64,000 bases of DNA from Oceanobacillus profundus (GCF_003515705.1 NZ_QWEH01000004.1:1-64000); one strand, 5' to 3'. Shown: positions 45,015-55,300, counted from the first letter of the stretch. A program made the numbers and translations. Notes: generated by a model from the letters alone, not told the origin.

Positions 45015-47924
45015 TTAATCATCATCTGATTTGTTTTTATTATTGCTGTCATTTTTTTTATCTTTATTATCCGTTGCTTTTTCATCCTTGTTATCATCGT
45101 CTTTATCCTTATTGGATGTATCGTCATCCTTTGGTTTGTCACCAACCGTAAATTCAGACGACGCTTTGGATTCATTTCCAGAGTAGTCGATTGCTTTTAT
45201 CGTATATACAGCATTTTCATCGCCAATATTATATTCGGTTTGACTGGAGTTGCCGACCAGTTTAAAATCTCCGCCGGATGAGTTTGCGCGATAAATACGG
45301 TAACCAACAATATCGTTATTATCAGGCTTACTCCAAGTTAGCTTATTACCTGACTTTTTAACTGATGTTGGTGCCCCAGGTGCTTTGCCATCATCTTCGA
45401 TCGAGCTCCCCGCAGACCCACTAGGAATGCCAATTTTCCTCCACTTCTCTCCATCCTCACCTCTAGGGTACAGGACAGAAAGATCACTGAGTTTATCAAA
45501 TCCATTTCGTTTTAACCATTCAGGATTAAAGGTAACTCCATTGCCATTCGTAAATTCACTAGGTGTATTGGAACCAGCTTTTACTGATTTTCCATCGACA
45601 AGCACTTGGTTTCCAGAAATAAGACTATCATCCTTTTCGGTAGGTACGAATTTTTCATTAAATAAATCAGTTTTTACTAATCCAGCTTTTTCACATAATT
45701 CCGATGGAAGCATTCCGGAAATAGAACAGTAGCTACGCTCGACGATTCCACCAGGACGTTCGAATTTATCCTTCGGTGCAACAAGCTCTGGTTTGATATC
45801 TGATGCTGCATTAATAAATTCGGACCAAAGCTTCATATTACGCTGGCTATAGTTAAGTGGATAGCTTGGATCATAAACGGATGCTGGAGTCTTATACCCA
45901 ATCCAAGTACCAAAGGTAACGTTAGGGTTGATGGCAACAAACCAGGCATCCTTATAATCGTTCGATGTTCCGGTTTTACCTGCCCAATCAACTCCACCAT
46001 GTTTTAATTGTGAGTTTAGGTATGCCCCGGTACCTGATGTAATGACATCGCGCATCATATCAAGTGTTAAATAACTTGTTTGAGGCGTAAACACTTCTAC
46101 CGGATCGGATTTATGTTCATATAGGATATCTCCATCTTTTGATACGATTTTTTCGATCATATAACCGTCCGAAAAATTACCGTTATTACCAAGTGTACTA
46201 AATGCATTGATATTTTCTTCTACGGTTACACCTCGATCCATTCCTCCTAAGGAAAGGGAAGGTTGGACGTAATCACCGGATGTTAATGTAGTGATCCCCA
46301 TTTTCTCTAAATATTCTTTAGCAGGGTTGTCCTGAATTATTTTCATATACGTATCCACTGCTGGGATGTTGTAAGAACCAGCTAATGCTCTCCGTGCAGA
46401 AACCATTCCATAGCTGGCGTTACCATAGTTGCTTACTTCATACGGTGCGCCTCCAGGGTTTGGGAATGTTCTTGGGTAATCCGCTATCGGAGTTCCAGGT
46501 TGGACGGCACCTTTTTCAAGTGCTGGTGCATAATCCAGTATAGGCTTGATCGTACTTCCGTTCGAACGGACTGCACGAGTAGCATAGTTATAATGATTAT
46601 CTAAGCTTGGAGCACGATTACCAAAGAAGCTAATAATTCTGCCTGAATTGTTTTCAATCATCATTCCGGCAGCCTGTACTTCCTCTGTCCAGCTCGTTGT
46701 TTCACCCGTTTCATCATCCGTTACTGTAAACGTATGATCGCGCCCATAGTGCTCATAATTTTTACCGATTTCCTGGAAAGCATCATAAATTTCTTTGTCA
46801 ATTGTGGAATGAATTTCATAACCGTTATTTCTTAGCGCACGTGATGCAAGCTCTTCATATTCCTTGTTTAAAGCTTCATTTTTATTAAGATCCCCTGATG
46901 TATACCCATCTTCTTCAGCGAGAATTTTTTTAATGAGCTTGGTCGCTCTTTCCTCAATTTCAAAGGTTAATACTGGATATGTTTCCCTTGGAGATGGACT
47001 TTTTTCAGAGAAATCTGCGACAATATCATATTCTAATGCTTCTTCGTATTCTTCCTTTGTAATGTACTCCATATCATACATGCGATTAAGTACTGTTTTC
47101 ATTCGGTTTATTCCTGGTTGGATACCTGCTTCATCCTTTAGACCACCACTATTGACAAACGGTGTGTAGGATGAAGGGCTTTGGGGTAGTCCAGCGAGAT
47201 ATGCGGCCTGAGGAAGATTAACTTCATCAGCATCAATACCAAAAATCCCCTTTGAAGCTGTTTGAACACCAGCAATATTTCTGCCTGAAGCATCCCTGCC
47301 ATACGGCACAATGTTTAAGTAGGCTTCCAGAATTTCCTCTTTTTCAAAAAATCTTTCTAAGCGCAGCGCGAGCAACATTTCAACTGCTTTTCTTTCAAAA
47401 GAAACCTCATCAGTAAGAATTTGGTTTTTAATCAATTGCTGTGTTAATGTACTCCCACCAGTTTGGATAGAAGAATTGGTAACTTCCTGAACCATTGCAC
47501 GAAGAATTGCCTTTGGTACAATTCCTTTATGCTCATTAAAATATTCATCTTCTGTAGCAATAACGGCCTGCGTTAAAATTGGTGAAATATTCTCTAATGT
47601 TGTTTCTTCACGATGTATATCGGAGTTTATATCACCAAAGTAAACATCATCAGCAAAGTATAGTTTCGATGTTTCTGAGTAATCATAAATATCCTGAGCC
47701 ATCGTCTCATAGCTGCGAATTGGTTCATCCTTTACAAGCGATGCGAAATAGCCCGCTCCAACAGCTCCTGCAAAAATAAATCCAATAAAACCTATAACAA
47801 GAACGAATAAAATAACATTCCACACCACATCGTAGGTAACGCGTGATGAACGCTGGATTTTCCCTGTTTTCCATAGGGTCGACAGCTTCTTCTTATATTC
47901 GAGCATTTTTTCTTTAAATTCCAT
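45015..47924 (-). CDS. Class A penicillin-binding protein (PBP1A type)
   Basis: 969 residues. Cytosolic head with basic residues, one membrane anchor (about 28-58), glycosyltransferase 51 domain ('ATEDEYFNEHKGI' near 123, 'GGSTLTQQLIKNQ' near 157), transpeptidase domain with SxxK in 'NGSTIKPILDY' (near 456), 'SYN' (near 516) and 'KTGTS' (near 650), then a fibronectin type III domain (about 845-925) and an acidic D/K/N-rich tail to the end. It polymerises and crosslinks peptidoglycan outside the membrane. GGGGG precedes the ATG. The FN3 domain plus charged tail is like B. subtilis PonA and suggests wall binding. Confidence 0.93.
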   Translation of the reverse strand: MEFKEKMLEYKKKLSTLWKTGKIQRSSRVTYDVVWNVILFVLVIGFIGFIFAGAVGAGYFASLVKDEPIRSYETMAQDIYDYSETSKLYFADDVYFGDINSDIHREETTLENISPILTQAVIATEDEYFNEHKGIVPKAILRAMVQEVTNSSIQTGGSTLTQQLIKNQILTDEVSFERKAVEMLLALRLERFFEKEEILEAYLNIVPYGRDASGRNIAGVQTASKGIFGIDADEVNLPQAAYLAGLPQSPSSYTPFVNSGGLKDEAGIQPGINRMKTVLNRMYDMEYITKEEYEEALEYDIVADFSEKSPSPRETYPVLTFEIEERATKLIKKILAEEDGYTSGDLNKNEALNKEYEELASRALRNNGYEIHSTIDKEIYDAFQEIGKNYEHYGRDHTFTVTDDETGETTSWTEEVQAAGMMIENNSGRIISFFGNRAPSLDNHYNYATRAVRSNGSTIKPILDYAPALEKGAVQPGTPIADYPRTFPNPGGAPYEVSNYGNASYGMVSARRALAGSYNIPAVDTYMKIIQDNPAKEYLEKMGITTLTSGDYVQPSLSLGGMDRGVTVEENINAFSTLGNNGNFSDGYMIEKIVSKDGDILYEHKSDPVEVFTPQTSYLTLDMMRDVITSGTGAYLNSQLKHGGVDWAGKTGTSNDYKDAWFVAINPNVTFGTWIGYKTPASVYDPSYPLNYSQRNMKLWSEFINAASDIKPELVAPKDKFERPGGIVERSYCSISGMLPSELCEKAGLVKTDLFNEKFVPTEKDDSLISGNQVLVDGKSVKAGSNTPSEFTNGNGVTFNPEWLKRNGFDKLSDLSVLYPRGEDGEKWRKIGIPSGSAGSSIEDDGKAPGAPTSVKKSGNKLTWSKPDNNDIVGYRIYRANSSGGDFKLVGNSSQTEYNIGDENAVYTIKAIDYSGNESKASSEFTVGDKPKDDDTSNKDKDDDNKDEKATDNKDKKNDSNNKNKSDDD

Positions 47925-48032
47925 TTGTGAACCCCCTAAATTTCATATATATTATAGCATATGAGTGTTTTTTGTTGTATCGTATTTAGAAATTAAATAT
48001 TGCAATTGCATTACAGATGTGTTATGAATGTA

Positions 48033-48038
48033 TATAAT
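48033..48038 (+). promoter_or_regulatory. Possible -10 of the tyrS leader
   Basis: TATAAT with a poor -35 (ATTACA, 17 bp upstream), placed just before the T-box leader. Positions 47925-48032 hold no gene. Confidence 0.4.
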
Positions 48039-48059
48039 ACATATTGCATGTTCAAGAAC

Positions 48060-48427
48060 AAGGATAAAGAGGAATTTCTCAATTCTATTTAGCTGCTTGT
48101 TGAGCATCTTTTGATATGATGTGATGAAAGATCGCAGTAGCTTAGCAAATCCCTATTAAAGAGAGCTGGCGGAAGGTGCAAGCCAGTATACATTTGCAAG
48201 TGAATTACAATCTGGAGCATTTCTTTCGGTAGGAGTAGTGTATGTTTTAAACTAGGATAAAAAGGGCCAACGAAGAAATTCGAAGTGCCATTTTTACTGA
48301 CTGTTGAACTTCCTTTACGGAAAGAACGGTGGAGACATCGTTAACAATCCCAAGTGGCTATTTTTTTAGCAACAAGGGTGGTACCGCGTGTTCAGCTCGT
48401 CCCTTTTTTTAGGGGCGAGTTTTTTGG
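48060..48427 (+). ncRNA. Tyrosine T-box leader of tyrS
   Basis: A tRNA-sensing leader in the mRNA. Seen: stem I GAGAGCTG...GCAAGCCAG near 48160-48186, a probable specifier codon UAC at 48206-48208 before CTGGAGCA, the antiterminator T-box sequence GGGTGGTACCGCG at 48376-48388 whose TGG(N) pairs with the tRNA acceptor end, and a terminator GCTCGTCCC/GGGGCGAGT with T-run at 48395-48427. Uncharged tRNA-Tyr would switch off the terminator. The specifier is read by position; the rest is clear. Confidence 0.92.
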
Positions 48428-48539
48428 TTTGCAGATAAGAAAGTGTGAAACTGCCTTATCTGCATAAGTGAACTAAGGTATTTGCTAAAAGGATTGCAAA
48501 TGCCAGGTTTTTTAATAAAAAAGTAATGGAGTGTGGAGA

Positions 48540-49808
48540 ATGGACATTTTACAAGATCTTGAAAACCGAGGGCTGGTCCATCAAGTAACGGACCGAGAAG
48601 GGCTAGAAAAGCATTTGAAAGAAAACCAAATTACATTATACTGTGGCTTTGACCCAACAGCCGATAGTCTGCATATTGGCCATTTAGTGCCATTAACCAT
48701 GTTAAAAAGATTCCAACAAGCTGGACATAAGCCGATTGCGCTTGTAGGTGGAGGAACAGGAATGATTGGCGATCCAAGCGGAAGGTCCAGTGAACGTTCC
48801 TTGAACACGAGCGAGGTTGTCCACGGGTTTACAGAGAAAATCAGAGAGCAAATTAGCAAACTGGTTGATACTGATCAAGGTGATAATCCGGTACAGTCAA
48901 GAAATAACCATGACTGGCTTGGCAATATGACAATTATTGATTTTCTGCGGGATGCAGGAAAACATTTTGGAATCAACTACATGCTTGCAAAGGAATCTGT
49001 TTCTGCCCGAATTGAACAAGGAATTACATTTACCGAATTCAGCTATATGATTTTGCAGTCGCTTGACTACCTTAAATTGTACGAACAGGAAAATTGTACT
49101 TTACAAATTGGCGGTAGTGACCAATGGGGAAATATCACTGCGGGGATGGAACTTATCCGCCGTTCCAGAGAAGATGAAGACGAACAAATAAAAGTATTCG
49201 GACTAACAGTACCACTCATTACAAAAGCAGATGGTACAAAATTCGGCAAAACAGCTGGAAACGCGGTATGGTTAGACCCAGAAAAAACGACACCATATGA
49301 ATTTTACCAGTTCTGGATTAATACAGATGATCGTGATGTTGCTAAATTCTTACGTTATTTCACATTTTTACCTGAGGAAGAAATTGCAGTCCTTGAGCAA
49401 GAAGTAGAACAGCATCCGGAAAATCGTGTTGCTCAAAAACGTCTTGCAGAAGAAATGACAAGATCAATTCATGGCGAAGCAGCGCTGAATCAGGCCATTA
49501 AGATATCAGCAGCATTATTTAGCGGTGACTTGAAGGAGTTATCCGCAAGTGATATTGAGCAAGGCTTTAAGGATGTACCAACATACGAAGCGGAAAAAGA
49601 GGATATTAACTTGGTGGACCTATTAGTGCAAGCTTCCATTTCTTCATCGAAACGCCAAGCAAGAGAAGATATTGGCAATGGAGCTGTATCTATTAATGGC
49701 GAACGACAACAAGATGTTAATTATGTGGTAACAGCGGATGATCGTATTGAAGACCAGTTTACAATCATTCGCCGTGGAAAGAAGAAATATTTTCTTGTGC
49801 AATTTTAA
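48540..49808 (+). CDS. tyrS: Tyrosyl-tRNA synthetase
   Basis: 422 residues, class I synthetase. HIGH motif as 'DSLHIGHLVPL' (about 39-49), tyrosine site 'IGGSDQWGNITAG' (about 192-204), KMSKS as 'KADGTKFGKTAG' (about 226-237), and a C-terminal S4 RNA-binding domain (about 355-420). Cytosolic. Controlled by the T-box leader just before it. The ATG 48540 was chosen over the in-frame GTG at 48531 because GGAG lies between. Confidence 0.97.
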   Translation: MDILQDLENRGLVHQVTDREGLEKHLKENQITLYCGFDPTADSLHIGHLVPLTMLKRFQQAGHKPIALVGGGTGMIGDPSGRSSERSLNTSEVVHGFTEKIREQISKLVDTDQGDNPVQSRNNHDWLGNMTIIDFLRDAGKHFGINYMLAKESVSARIEQGITFTEFSYMILQSLDYLKLYEQENCTLQIGGSDQWGNITAGMELIRRSREDEDEQIKVFGLTVPLITKADGTKFGKTAGNAVWLDPEKTTPYEFYQFWINTDDRDVAKFLRYFTFLPEEEIAVLEQEVEQHPENRVAQKRLAEEMTRSIHGEAALNQAIKISAALFSGDLKELSASDIEQGFKDVPTYEAEKEDINLVDLLVQASISSSKRQAREDIGNGAVSINGERQQDVNYVVTADDRIEDQFTIIRRGKKKYFLVQF

Positions 49809-49823
49809 AGAGAACGAATACTT

Positions 49824-49860
49824 GGCACGGATGTAATGACATTCGTGCCTTATTTAATTT
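49824..49860 (+). terminator. Terminator of tyrS
   Basis: GGCACGGATGT/ACATTCGTGCC stem with one G-T pair and a short loop, then T-rich sequence. Confidence 0.8.
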
Positions 49861-49918
49861 AGCTGCTTTAATTTTCGAAAAAATCCTTTATAATGAGTAG
49901 AACGAATGGAGGGATTCG

Positions 49919-50494
49919 ATGATTAAAGAAGGCACTTATAGTGATTTGCCAAAAATTGAAACAGAACGTCTCATACTTAGAAAAATAACGAAACAAGATG
50001 TACCAGATATGTATGCATACTGTTCAGATCCAGAGGTAACAAGATTTGTTACGTGGAACCCGCATCAATCGCTAGCAGATACAGAAGCGTTCGTCGAATT
50101 CATCTTAAACAATTATAAAAAGAAAAGTTTAGCACCATGGGGGATGGAATATAAAAAGACAGGAAAGATTATAGGAACGGTTGACCTTGCATCATGGAAC
50201 CCAACTCATCAAAGTGCAGAAATTGCATATTGTATCCACCAAGGCTACTGGGGATGTGGTTTAACGACAGAAGCGGCTAAGTCAGTCATAGCATTTGGAT
50301 TTTCCAATATGGATTTAATCCGAATTCAAGCAAGGTGCTTTGTCGCAAATATCGGTTCCGAGCGCGTAATGGAAAAGCTCGGAATGACGTTTGAAGGGAT
50401 TATCCGTAAAGGGATGCTAGTAAAGGGAAAACATGAAGACTTAAAGCTGTATTCGATTTTGAAGGAAGAATTTGAATTAATAGAAATGAATTAG
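49919..50494 (+). CDS. RimJ/RimL-type GNAT acetyltransferase
   Basis: 191 residues of the Acetyltransf_3 subgroup: starts 'IETERLILRKITKQDVPDMYAYCSDPEVTRFV' and has the acetyl-CoA region 'EIAYCIHQGYWGCGLTTEAAKSVIAFGF' (about 101-128), then 'RIQARCFVANIGSERVMEKLGM'. Family members acetylate ribosomal proteins, other N-termini or small molecules; the target is unknown. GGAGGG before the ATG. It starts a block of genes not found between tyrS and rpsD in B. subtilis. Confidence 0.9.
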   Translation: MIKEGTYSDLPKIETERLILRKITKQDVPDMYAYCSDPEVTRFVTWNPHQSLADTEAFVEFILNNYKKKSLAPWGMEYKKTGKIIGTVDLASWNPTHQSAEIAYCIHQGYWGCGLTTEAAKSVIAFGFSNMDLIRIQARCFVANIGSERVMEKLGMTFEGIIRKGMLVKGKHEDLKLYSILKEEFELIEMN

Positions 50495-50525
50495 TTTATG
50501 AAACGATTCGAGGGAGGAAGTTCAT

Positions 50526-50993
50526 TTGAGTATTCGATTTCAAGTGCATCGAACCATTCATGCATCACAAGAAAAAGTTTATGAAAGCCTGATCGATCTA
50601 GATGATGCAAAAGAGTGGATGCAGGGCTTTGGAGGAATTGAGCGATTAGATGAGGGCCCAGTTCAAGAGGGGAGTCAGTGGCTGGAAACAAGAAAAATAT
50701 TCGGACAAAAAGCGACAGAGCACTTTGAAGTTGTTCAGCTAGTACATCCAGAGAAAATCGTTCTTCGCTGTGATGGAACAAAAGGAACAACAGGGAAGGG
50801 AGAGTTTATTTACACGTATAATCTCTTTTCGGAAAACGATATGGATACGGATGTTACGTTATCTGGAGAAATTAATGAACTAACTGGTATGGCGAAATTC
50901 TTCGGTAAAATGATGGGTGGTACGTTTAAAAAAGCTTGTGCGAAAGATTTGGATGCGTTGAAACAATATATAGAAAATGGATTAAATGATTAA
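50526..50993 (+). CDS. SRPBCC/START-like ligand-binding protein
   Basis: 155 residues, TTG start with GGAGGAAG 7 nt before it. 'FQVHRTIHASQEKVYESLIDLDDAKEWM' opens a helix-grip SRPBCC domain with a hydrophobic pocket, closed by the long C-terminal helix ('FKKACAKDLDALKQYIENGL'). Cytosolic. Usually described as polyketide-cyclase/START family; ligand unknown. It follows the GNAT gene by 31 bp and probably shares its transcript. Confidence 0.85.
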   Translation: MSIRFQVHRTIHASQEKVYESLIDLDDAKEWMQGFGGIERLDEGPVQEGSQWLETRKIFGQKATEHFEVVQLVHPEKIVLRCDGTKGTTGKGEFIYTYNLFSENDMDTDVTLSGEINELTGMAKFFGKMMGGTFKKACAKDLDALKQYIENGLND

Positions 50994-51032
50994 TGTGAGT
51001 CAATGTATGGAAAAAACATGAACCTCGTTATA

Positions 51033-51078
51033 AATAGACCTCAAATTCTTGAGAGACAAGGATTTGAGGTCTATTATT
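51033..51078 (+). terminator. Terminator of the GNAT-SRPBCC pair
   Basis: AATAGACCTCAAAT/ATTTGAGGTCTATT, perfect 14-bp stem, then T-rich sequence. Positions 51079-51271 hold no gene. Confidence 0.85.
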
Positions 51079-51271
51079 ATAAGGAAATAAACAGTTATCA
51101 TAATAATTAGAATGGTTAATTCTCTGTAAAATTAGGATAACTACTTAAACTATTTTTGAAGTAATACGATATAGAATAGAAAGAGCTATATATTTATCAA
51201 GTTGATTTCGGAAAAGGAGTCAATAGAAGAAATATAGTAGACTACTATTATATAGAATGGGGTATCACAGC

Positions 51272-52975
51272 ATGAAGAAGTTTTCAAACCTATTTAGTTT
51301 TAAAACCTTACGAGCTAAAATATTATTTTGCTTTTCTGTTGTTATTGTATTAACTATCCTTTTAAGTGGCTTTACCATTTATTCGATTAATGAAATAAAC
51401 AGTGATTTAGAGGGGATAATCGATACGGAGCTTGAGCTGTTAATTGTAGAGGAAAAGCTAGCATATGATATGGTCGAGCGTGAGAGTTTGATTCGTGGGT
51501 ATTTATTATTTGATAGCCAACAATATAAGGATGATTTTCAAAATGGAATTGAAGCAAGCATTGCTTTAGAGAATCGTGCATTGGAGTTAAGTGATTCAGA
51601 TGAGCTGCAAGTATTAATCGATAAAAAAATAGAGTGGGGAACTTTAACGGATGAGGTTTTTGCTGAATTCGAAAATGGGAATGAGGAAAGCGCAACAGAA
51701 ATCACGGAAAATTCCGTACAGCCACTAGGTAATGAATTAATTGCTGGTTTTAATGAATTGGCGAGCGAAAGAGAAGTCATTATACAAGAATTAGGAGATA
51801 CGGTAAAAGCAAACGGAGATTTCATCATGATCCTTGGGATTGTTATTTCCGCGTTAGTTATCGTTTTAGGCATTATCGTTGCCATCGCTACAGCTGCATC
51901 CATTACTAGACCTTTACGGATGGTAATGAATCGCATGCAATTAGTTGCTAATGGTAACCTGAATCAAGAGCCGCTTCAGGCAAAAACTACTGATGAGATT
52001 GGTCAGCTTGTGACAGCTACCAATGATATGAGTGAAAGCATGCGAAACATTATGGTTAAGATCAATGATGTATCTACTACTGTAACTGCCCACAGTGAGG
52101 AGCTTACACAATCAGCGAATGAAGTACGTTCAGGAACAGAGCAAATATCCACTACGATGGAGGAATTGGCATCCGGTTCAGAAACGCAAGCAAATCAGTC
52201 AGGTGAAATATCTAGCATGATGGCAATCTATACAAAGCAACTAGAGGAAGTAAATGAAAATGCAGACCAAGTACAAGGGGAGTCTAGCCAAGTAATACAG
52301 ATGACTAGTGAAGGTTCTACTTTAATGGACTCATCCATGAATCAAATGGAAAGTATTGATACCATTGTGCAAGATGCAGTACAAAAAGTACAAGGTTTAG
52401 ACGTTCAATCTCAAGAAATTTCGAAGCTAGTAGTTGTGATTCGGGATATTGCCGATCAAACAAATTTATTAGCTTTGAATGCAGCTATTGAAGCGGCGAG
52501 AGCTGGTGAACATGGGAGGGGCTTTGCTGTTGTTGCAGATGAAGTCCGAAAACTTGCAGAACAAGTCGCGCATTCCGTAACAGATATTTCCGGTATCGTG
52601 GATAATATCCAAAATGAATTTAGTATCGTTACGACTTCACTAAATAGTGGATACGAAGAAGTTAAACATGGAACACAGCAAATACGATTAACAGGAGAAA
52701 AATTTACAGGAATTCAAAAATCGGTAAGTGAAATGATAGACAATATAAATAACATTACTGCAAATGTTTCTGAAATAGCATCAAACAGTCAGAAAATGAA
52801 TCATGCCATTCAAGAAATCGCTGCTGTATCTGAAGAATCAGCAGCAGGTATTGAGCAAACATCAGCATCTTCACAACAAACAAGCAGTTCAATGGAGGAA
52901 GTTGCAGGAAGTGCAGATGAATTAGCTAAGTTAGCAGAGGAATTGAATGGGTTGGTAGGGCAGTTTAAGCTATAG
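51272..52975 (+). CDS. Methyl-accepting chemotaxis protein
   Basis: 567 residues. Membrane helix 1 (about 13-36), an extracytoplasmic four-helix sensor of ~150 residues, membrane helix 2 (about 186-212), HAMP (about 212-265, '[19 protein letters not shown]') and the cytoplasmic signalling coiled coil with tip '[33 protein letters not shown]' (about 401-433) that contacts CheA/CheW. The ligand is unknown. GGGGT lies upstream of ATG 51272. No C-terminal CheR-binding pentapeptide. Monocistronic. Confidence 0.95.
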   Translation: MKKFSNLFSFKTLRAKILFCFSVVIVLTILLSGFTIYSINEINSDLEGIIDTELELLIVEEKLAYDMVERESLIRGYLLFDSQQYKDDFQNGIEASIALENRALELSDSDELQVLIDKKIEWGTLTDEVFAEFENGNEESATEITENSVQPLGNELIAGFNELASEREVIIQELGDTVKANGDFIMILGIVISALVIVLGIIVAIATAASITRPLRMVMNRMQLVANGNLNQEPLQAKTTDEIGQLVTATNDMSESMRNIMVKINDVSTTVTAHSEELTQSANEVRSGTEQISTTMEELASGSETQANQSGEISSMMAIYTKQLEEVNENADQVQGESSQVIQMTSEGSTLMDSSMNQMESIDTIVQDAVQKVQGLDVQSQEISKLVVVIRDIADQTNLLALNAAIEAARAGEHGRGFAVVADEVRKLAEQVAHSVTDISGIVDNIQNEFSIVTTSLNSGYEEVKHGTQQIRLTGEKFTGIQKSVSEMIDNINNITANVSEIASNSQKMNHAIQEIAAVSEESAAGIEQTSASSQQTSSSMEEVAGSADELAKLAEELNGLVGQFKL

Positions 52976-52984
52976 ATGGTTGTT

Positions 52985-53027
52985 AAAACAGGGTCGTTCT
53001 ACTGATGGTGAACGATCCTGTTTTCTG
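52985..53027 (+). terminator. Terminator of the chemoreceptor gene
   Basis: AAAACAGGGTCGTT/AACGATCCTGTTTT stem, 12-nt loop, then T-rich. Confidence 0.85.
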
Positions 53028-53390
53028 GTTGTAGCTCAAGGACATTTTTATTTGTAAATGAAAAATGGTTACAAAGAACACTTTCGTTTGTCATTAAAAT
53101 TTTAGTTCATTTTGTAATGGTGAAAGATGATTTAATCTCAATCTGGATACCAGGTTACCAACATTAATAATTAATATTTCAATAGGCACTGTCTTAACTA
53201 CATTAGGTAAGATTGCTTGAAGATATGAGGGATAATAGCAGAAAAATAGCATAAGCATCTGAATAGCCTTCAATTTTAAAGGATTCAGCAGGAAAAGAGA
53301 AACATTGTTACCAAAGAATAGTTGAAATAAAAGCAAACTGGTAATTCTAAGATTGTTTGTCGAAATTTAATAGTTGAGGAGGGAGTGTAT
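53028..53390. other. Gap before the orphan membrane protein gene
   Basis: Very AT-rich. A leftward open frame (53094-53336) has neither ribosome site nor recognisable product. No other feature seen; the promoter of 53391 should be within it. Confidence 0.4.
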
Positions 53391-54101
53391 ATGAATTCCG
53401 GGTGGACAAATAAAGATTGGAAATGGCTAACAAGTATTCTCGTTGCAGTTATAATACTATCTTTTTCTTTTTGGCTAAGTGATTACAGTATTAATTTTAA
53501 TATAATTTCCAGTTCCGTGTCTATAGCTTTAGCTATAGTTGCTATATCAATGTCCATGCAACAAAGTAAAGATAACCAGCGTACCTTAACATCTGTAGCT
53601 GATATGAGAAATGAAGTAATAAATCATATAAAAGATGTAGGTATAAAAGTAGATAAAATATCGATGACCGATATAACAGATTTGGTCCAAATTCTGGATA
53701 AAAAGATGAACGATGGTGGTGGTAAGGAAAAACAACACGAACAAGATAAACAAGAAAACGTAGTGCAAGGAGAAAAAACAAAAACATCAAAAGAGGAAGA
53801 GGAGAAGATAAAATTATACAACAAGTTTCTGGAATTTAGTACATTAGGTGAGAGTAACCGCAAATATAAATACCAATTTAAAATTCGAGTAGAGAATAGT
53901 GAAGAAACAATGGAATTCATAAGTAAAGTTATTGCTAAACATTTTAAAGGTGAAAACATCCTATACAACAAAGTGGGAAAGTATGAATATGAATTTGTTT
54001 TTGTTTCAGATATTCCAGAATTATATTTACTAGGTGATTGGATAAATACAGTATTACAACATCAAAGCACAGAAGTATTAGGAATCTTTCAAATAGGATA
54101 A
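53391..54101 (+). CDS. Orphan membrane protein with charged linker
   Basis: 236 residues. Two membrane helices at the N-terminus (about 11-30 and 36-55) with short loop, then a predicted coiled coil (56-100), a very charged linker (about 103-145, K/E/Q-rich), and a compact C-terminal domain (about 150-236) of alternating strands and helices ('YKYQFKIRVENSEETMEFISKVI', 'YEYEFVFVSDIPELYLLGDWINTVL'). GAGGAGGG precedes ATG 53391. Not recognised. Codon use is more AT-rich than its neighbours, which hints at recent acquisition. Confidence 0.75.
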   Translation: MNSGWTNKDWKWLTSILVAVIILSFSFWLSDYSINFNIISSSVSIALAIVAISMSMQQSKDNQRTLTSVADMRNEVINHIKDVGIKVDKISMTDITDLVQILDKKMNDGGGKEKQHEQDKQENVVQGEKTKTSKEEEEKIKLYNKFLEFSTLGESNRKYKYQFKIRVENSEETMEFISKVIAKHFKGENILYNKVGKYEYEFVFVSDIPELYLLGDWINTVLQHQSTEVLGIFQIG

Positions 54102-54242
54102 CTTAAGACACCTTAAAAAGAGGTGAACGTTTTAAAATTGCTCACATGTATCGTCTCATGTTATTGATTGGCGACTTTCCTCAAAATATAGGGAAAAAAA
54201 CGCCCAAAAATCACCAACTTTAAATACATTAATCTACACTAT

Positions 54243-54292
54243 AAAAAAAGAAACCCCCTAGAACACTTGATAAAACAAGGTTTCTAGGGGTT
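54243..54292 (-). terminator. Terminator of rpsD
   Basis: Minus strand AACCCCTAGAAA/TTCTAGGGGGTT with a 17-nt loop and T-run. Confidence 0.85.
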
Positions 54293-54320
54293 GAAATACT
54301 ATTGAATATAAGCGCTTGGC

Positions 54321-54923
54321 TTAACGAGAGTAGAACTCAACGATAAGTTGTTCGTTGATTTCAGCTGGAAGTTCAGAACGCTCAGGTAAACGAGAGTAAG
54401 TTCCTTCCATTTTCTCAGCGTCAAATGTAGTGTATTCAGGTACGAAGCTGTTCACTTCAATTGCTTCTTTAACGATATCAAGCTTTTGTGATTTTTCACG
54501 TAAGCTGATTGTTTGACCTGTTTTTACAGAGTATGACGGAATATCTACGCGCTTGCCATCAACTAACACGTGACCGTGGTTAACTAGCTGACGTGCTTGT
54601 CTGCGTGTGCGAGCAAGACCAAGACGGAAAACTAAGTTATCTAGGCGAGATTCAAGTAAGATCATGAAGTTTTCACCATGGATACCTTTCATTTTACCAG
54701 CTTTGTTGAATAGGTTGCGGAATTGACGTTCGTTTAACCCGTACATGAAGCGAAGTTTTTGCTTCTCTTGCATTTGCAAGCCATATTCAGACATTTTTTT
54801 GCGTTGAGTTGGTCCGTGTTGACCAGGTGCGTAAGGGCGTTTATCTAATTCCTTACCAGTACCAGTTAATGAAATGCCAAGACGGCGTGATTTTTTCCAG
54901 ATAGATCCAGTATAACGTGACAT
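54321..54923 (-). CDS. rpsD: 30S ribosomal protein S4
   Basis: 200 residues, full length. N-terminal '[22 protein letters not shown]' and S4 RNA-binding domain '[34 protein letters not shown]' (about 91-124). No zinc-cysteine motif, the usual firmicute form. Binds 16S rRNA early in assembly and acts as its own translational repressor in Bacillus. GGAGATAT lies before the ATG. Confidence 0.97.
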   Translation of the reverse strand: MSRYTGSIWKKSRRLGISLTGTGKELDKRPYAPGQHGPTQRKKMSEYGLQMQEKQKLRFMYGLNERQFRNLFNKAGKMKGIHGENFMILLESRLDNLVFRLGLARTRRQARQLVNHGHVLVDGKRVDIPSYSVKTGQTISLREKSQKLDIVKEAIEVNSFVPEYTTFDAEKMEGTYSRLPERSELPAEINEQLIVEFYSR

Positions 54924-55117
54924 AGGACATATCTCCTTTATGTTTTATTTGCATAAAATAAAACGAGCGTGTCCGGGTCGTTGTTCATTTTGTTTTCATG
55001 TACCATCGCTCCAGCAGCAGAGAGTTACACGATACACCTTGGGGGGCTAGTGCCACCGCGAAGGAACAAAATGAGTGCAAGCGTCGGTTCACTTAGGCTA
55101 CTTAATTATTTTACACA
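54924..55117 (-). promoter_or_regulatory. Long structured leader of rpsD
   Basis: About 194 nt of untranslated leader between predicted start of transcription and the ATG, with GC-rich segments (GCCCCCCAAGG, CTGCTGCTGGAGCG). Bacillus rpsD leaders carry the S4 autoregulatory site, so that is the likely role; the fold was not computed. Confidence 0.6.
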
Positions 55118-55123
55118 AAGGAT

Positions 55124-55152
55124 AGTATATAATTATTAGAGATGAAAGTCAA
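55124..55152 (-). promoter_or_regulatory. Strong sigma-A promoter of rpsD
   Basis: Minus strand TTGACT, 17-bp spacer, TATACT. Confidence 0.8.
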
Positions 55153-55195
55153 GGAGAAATTGCAAAATAAATGAAGGCAGGGAGTAAATCAGGCT

Positions 55196-55300
55196 ATGAA
55201 TGCTGTTTCTGGTAAAAAAGCTGATATTCAAGCAAAATTGGCTGATAATCAAGAGAGAAAAGCTGATATTCAGGTAATAAAGACTGATGTTCACAATTAG
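55196..55300 (+). CDS. 34-codon open frame of four heptad repeats
   Basis: Reads MNAVSG then KKADIQA-KLADNQE-RKADIQV, IKTDVHN, stop: four imperfect 7-residue units, each 21 bp of DNA. GGGAG lies about 15 nt upstream, too far for a good ribosome site. It is divergent from the rpsD promoter. It may be a small real gene, a fragment of a longer repeat protein, or a DNA minisatellite by itself. Confidence 0.35.
   Translation: MNAVSGKKADIQAKLADNQERKADIQVIKTDVHN

Noticed and set aside
53094..53336. Leftward 80-residue hydrophobic open frame
   Set aside because: No ribosome site; looks like AT-rich chance frame.
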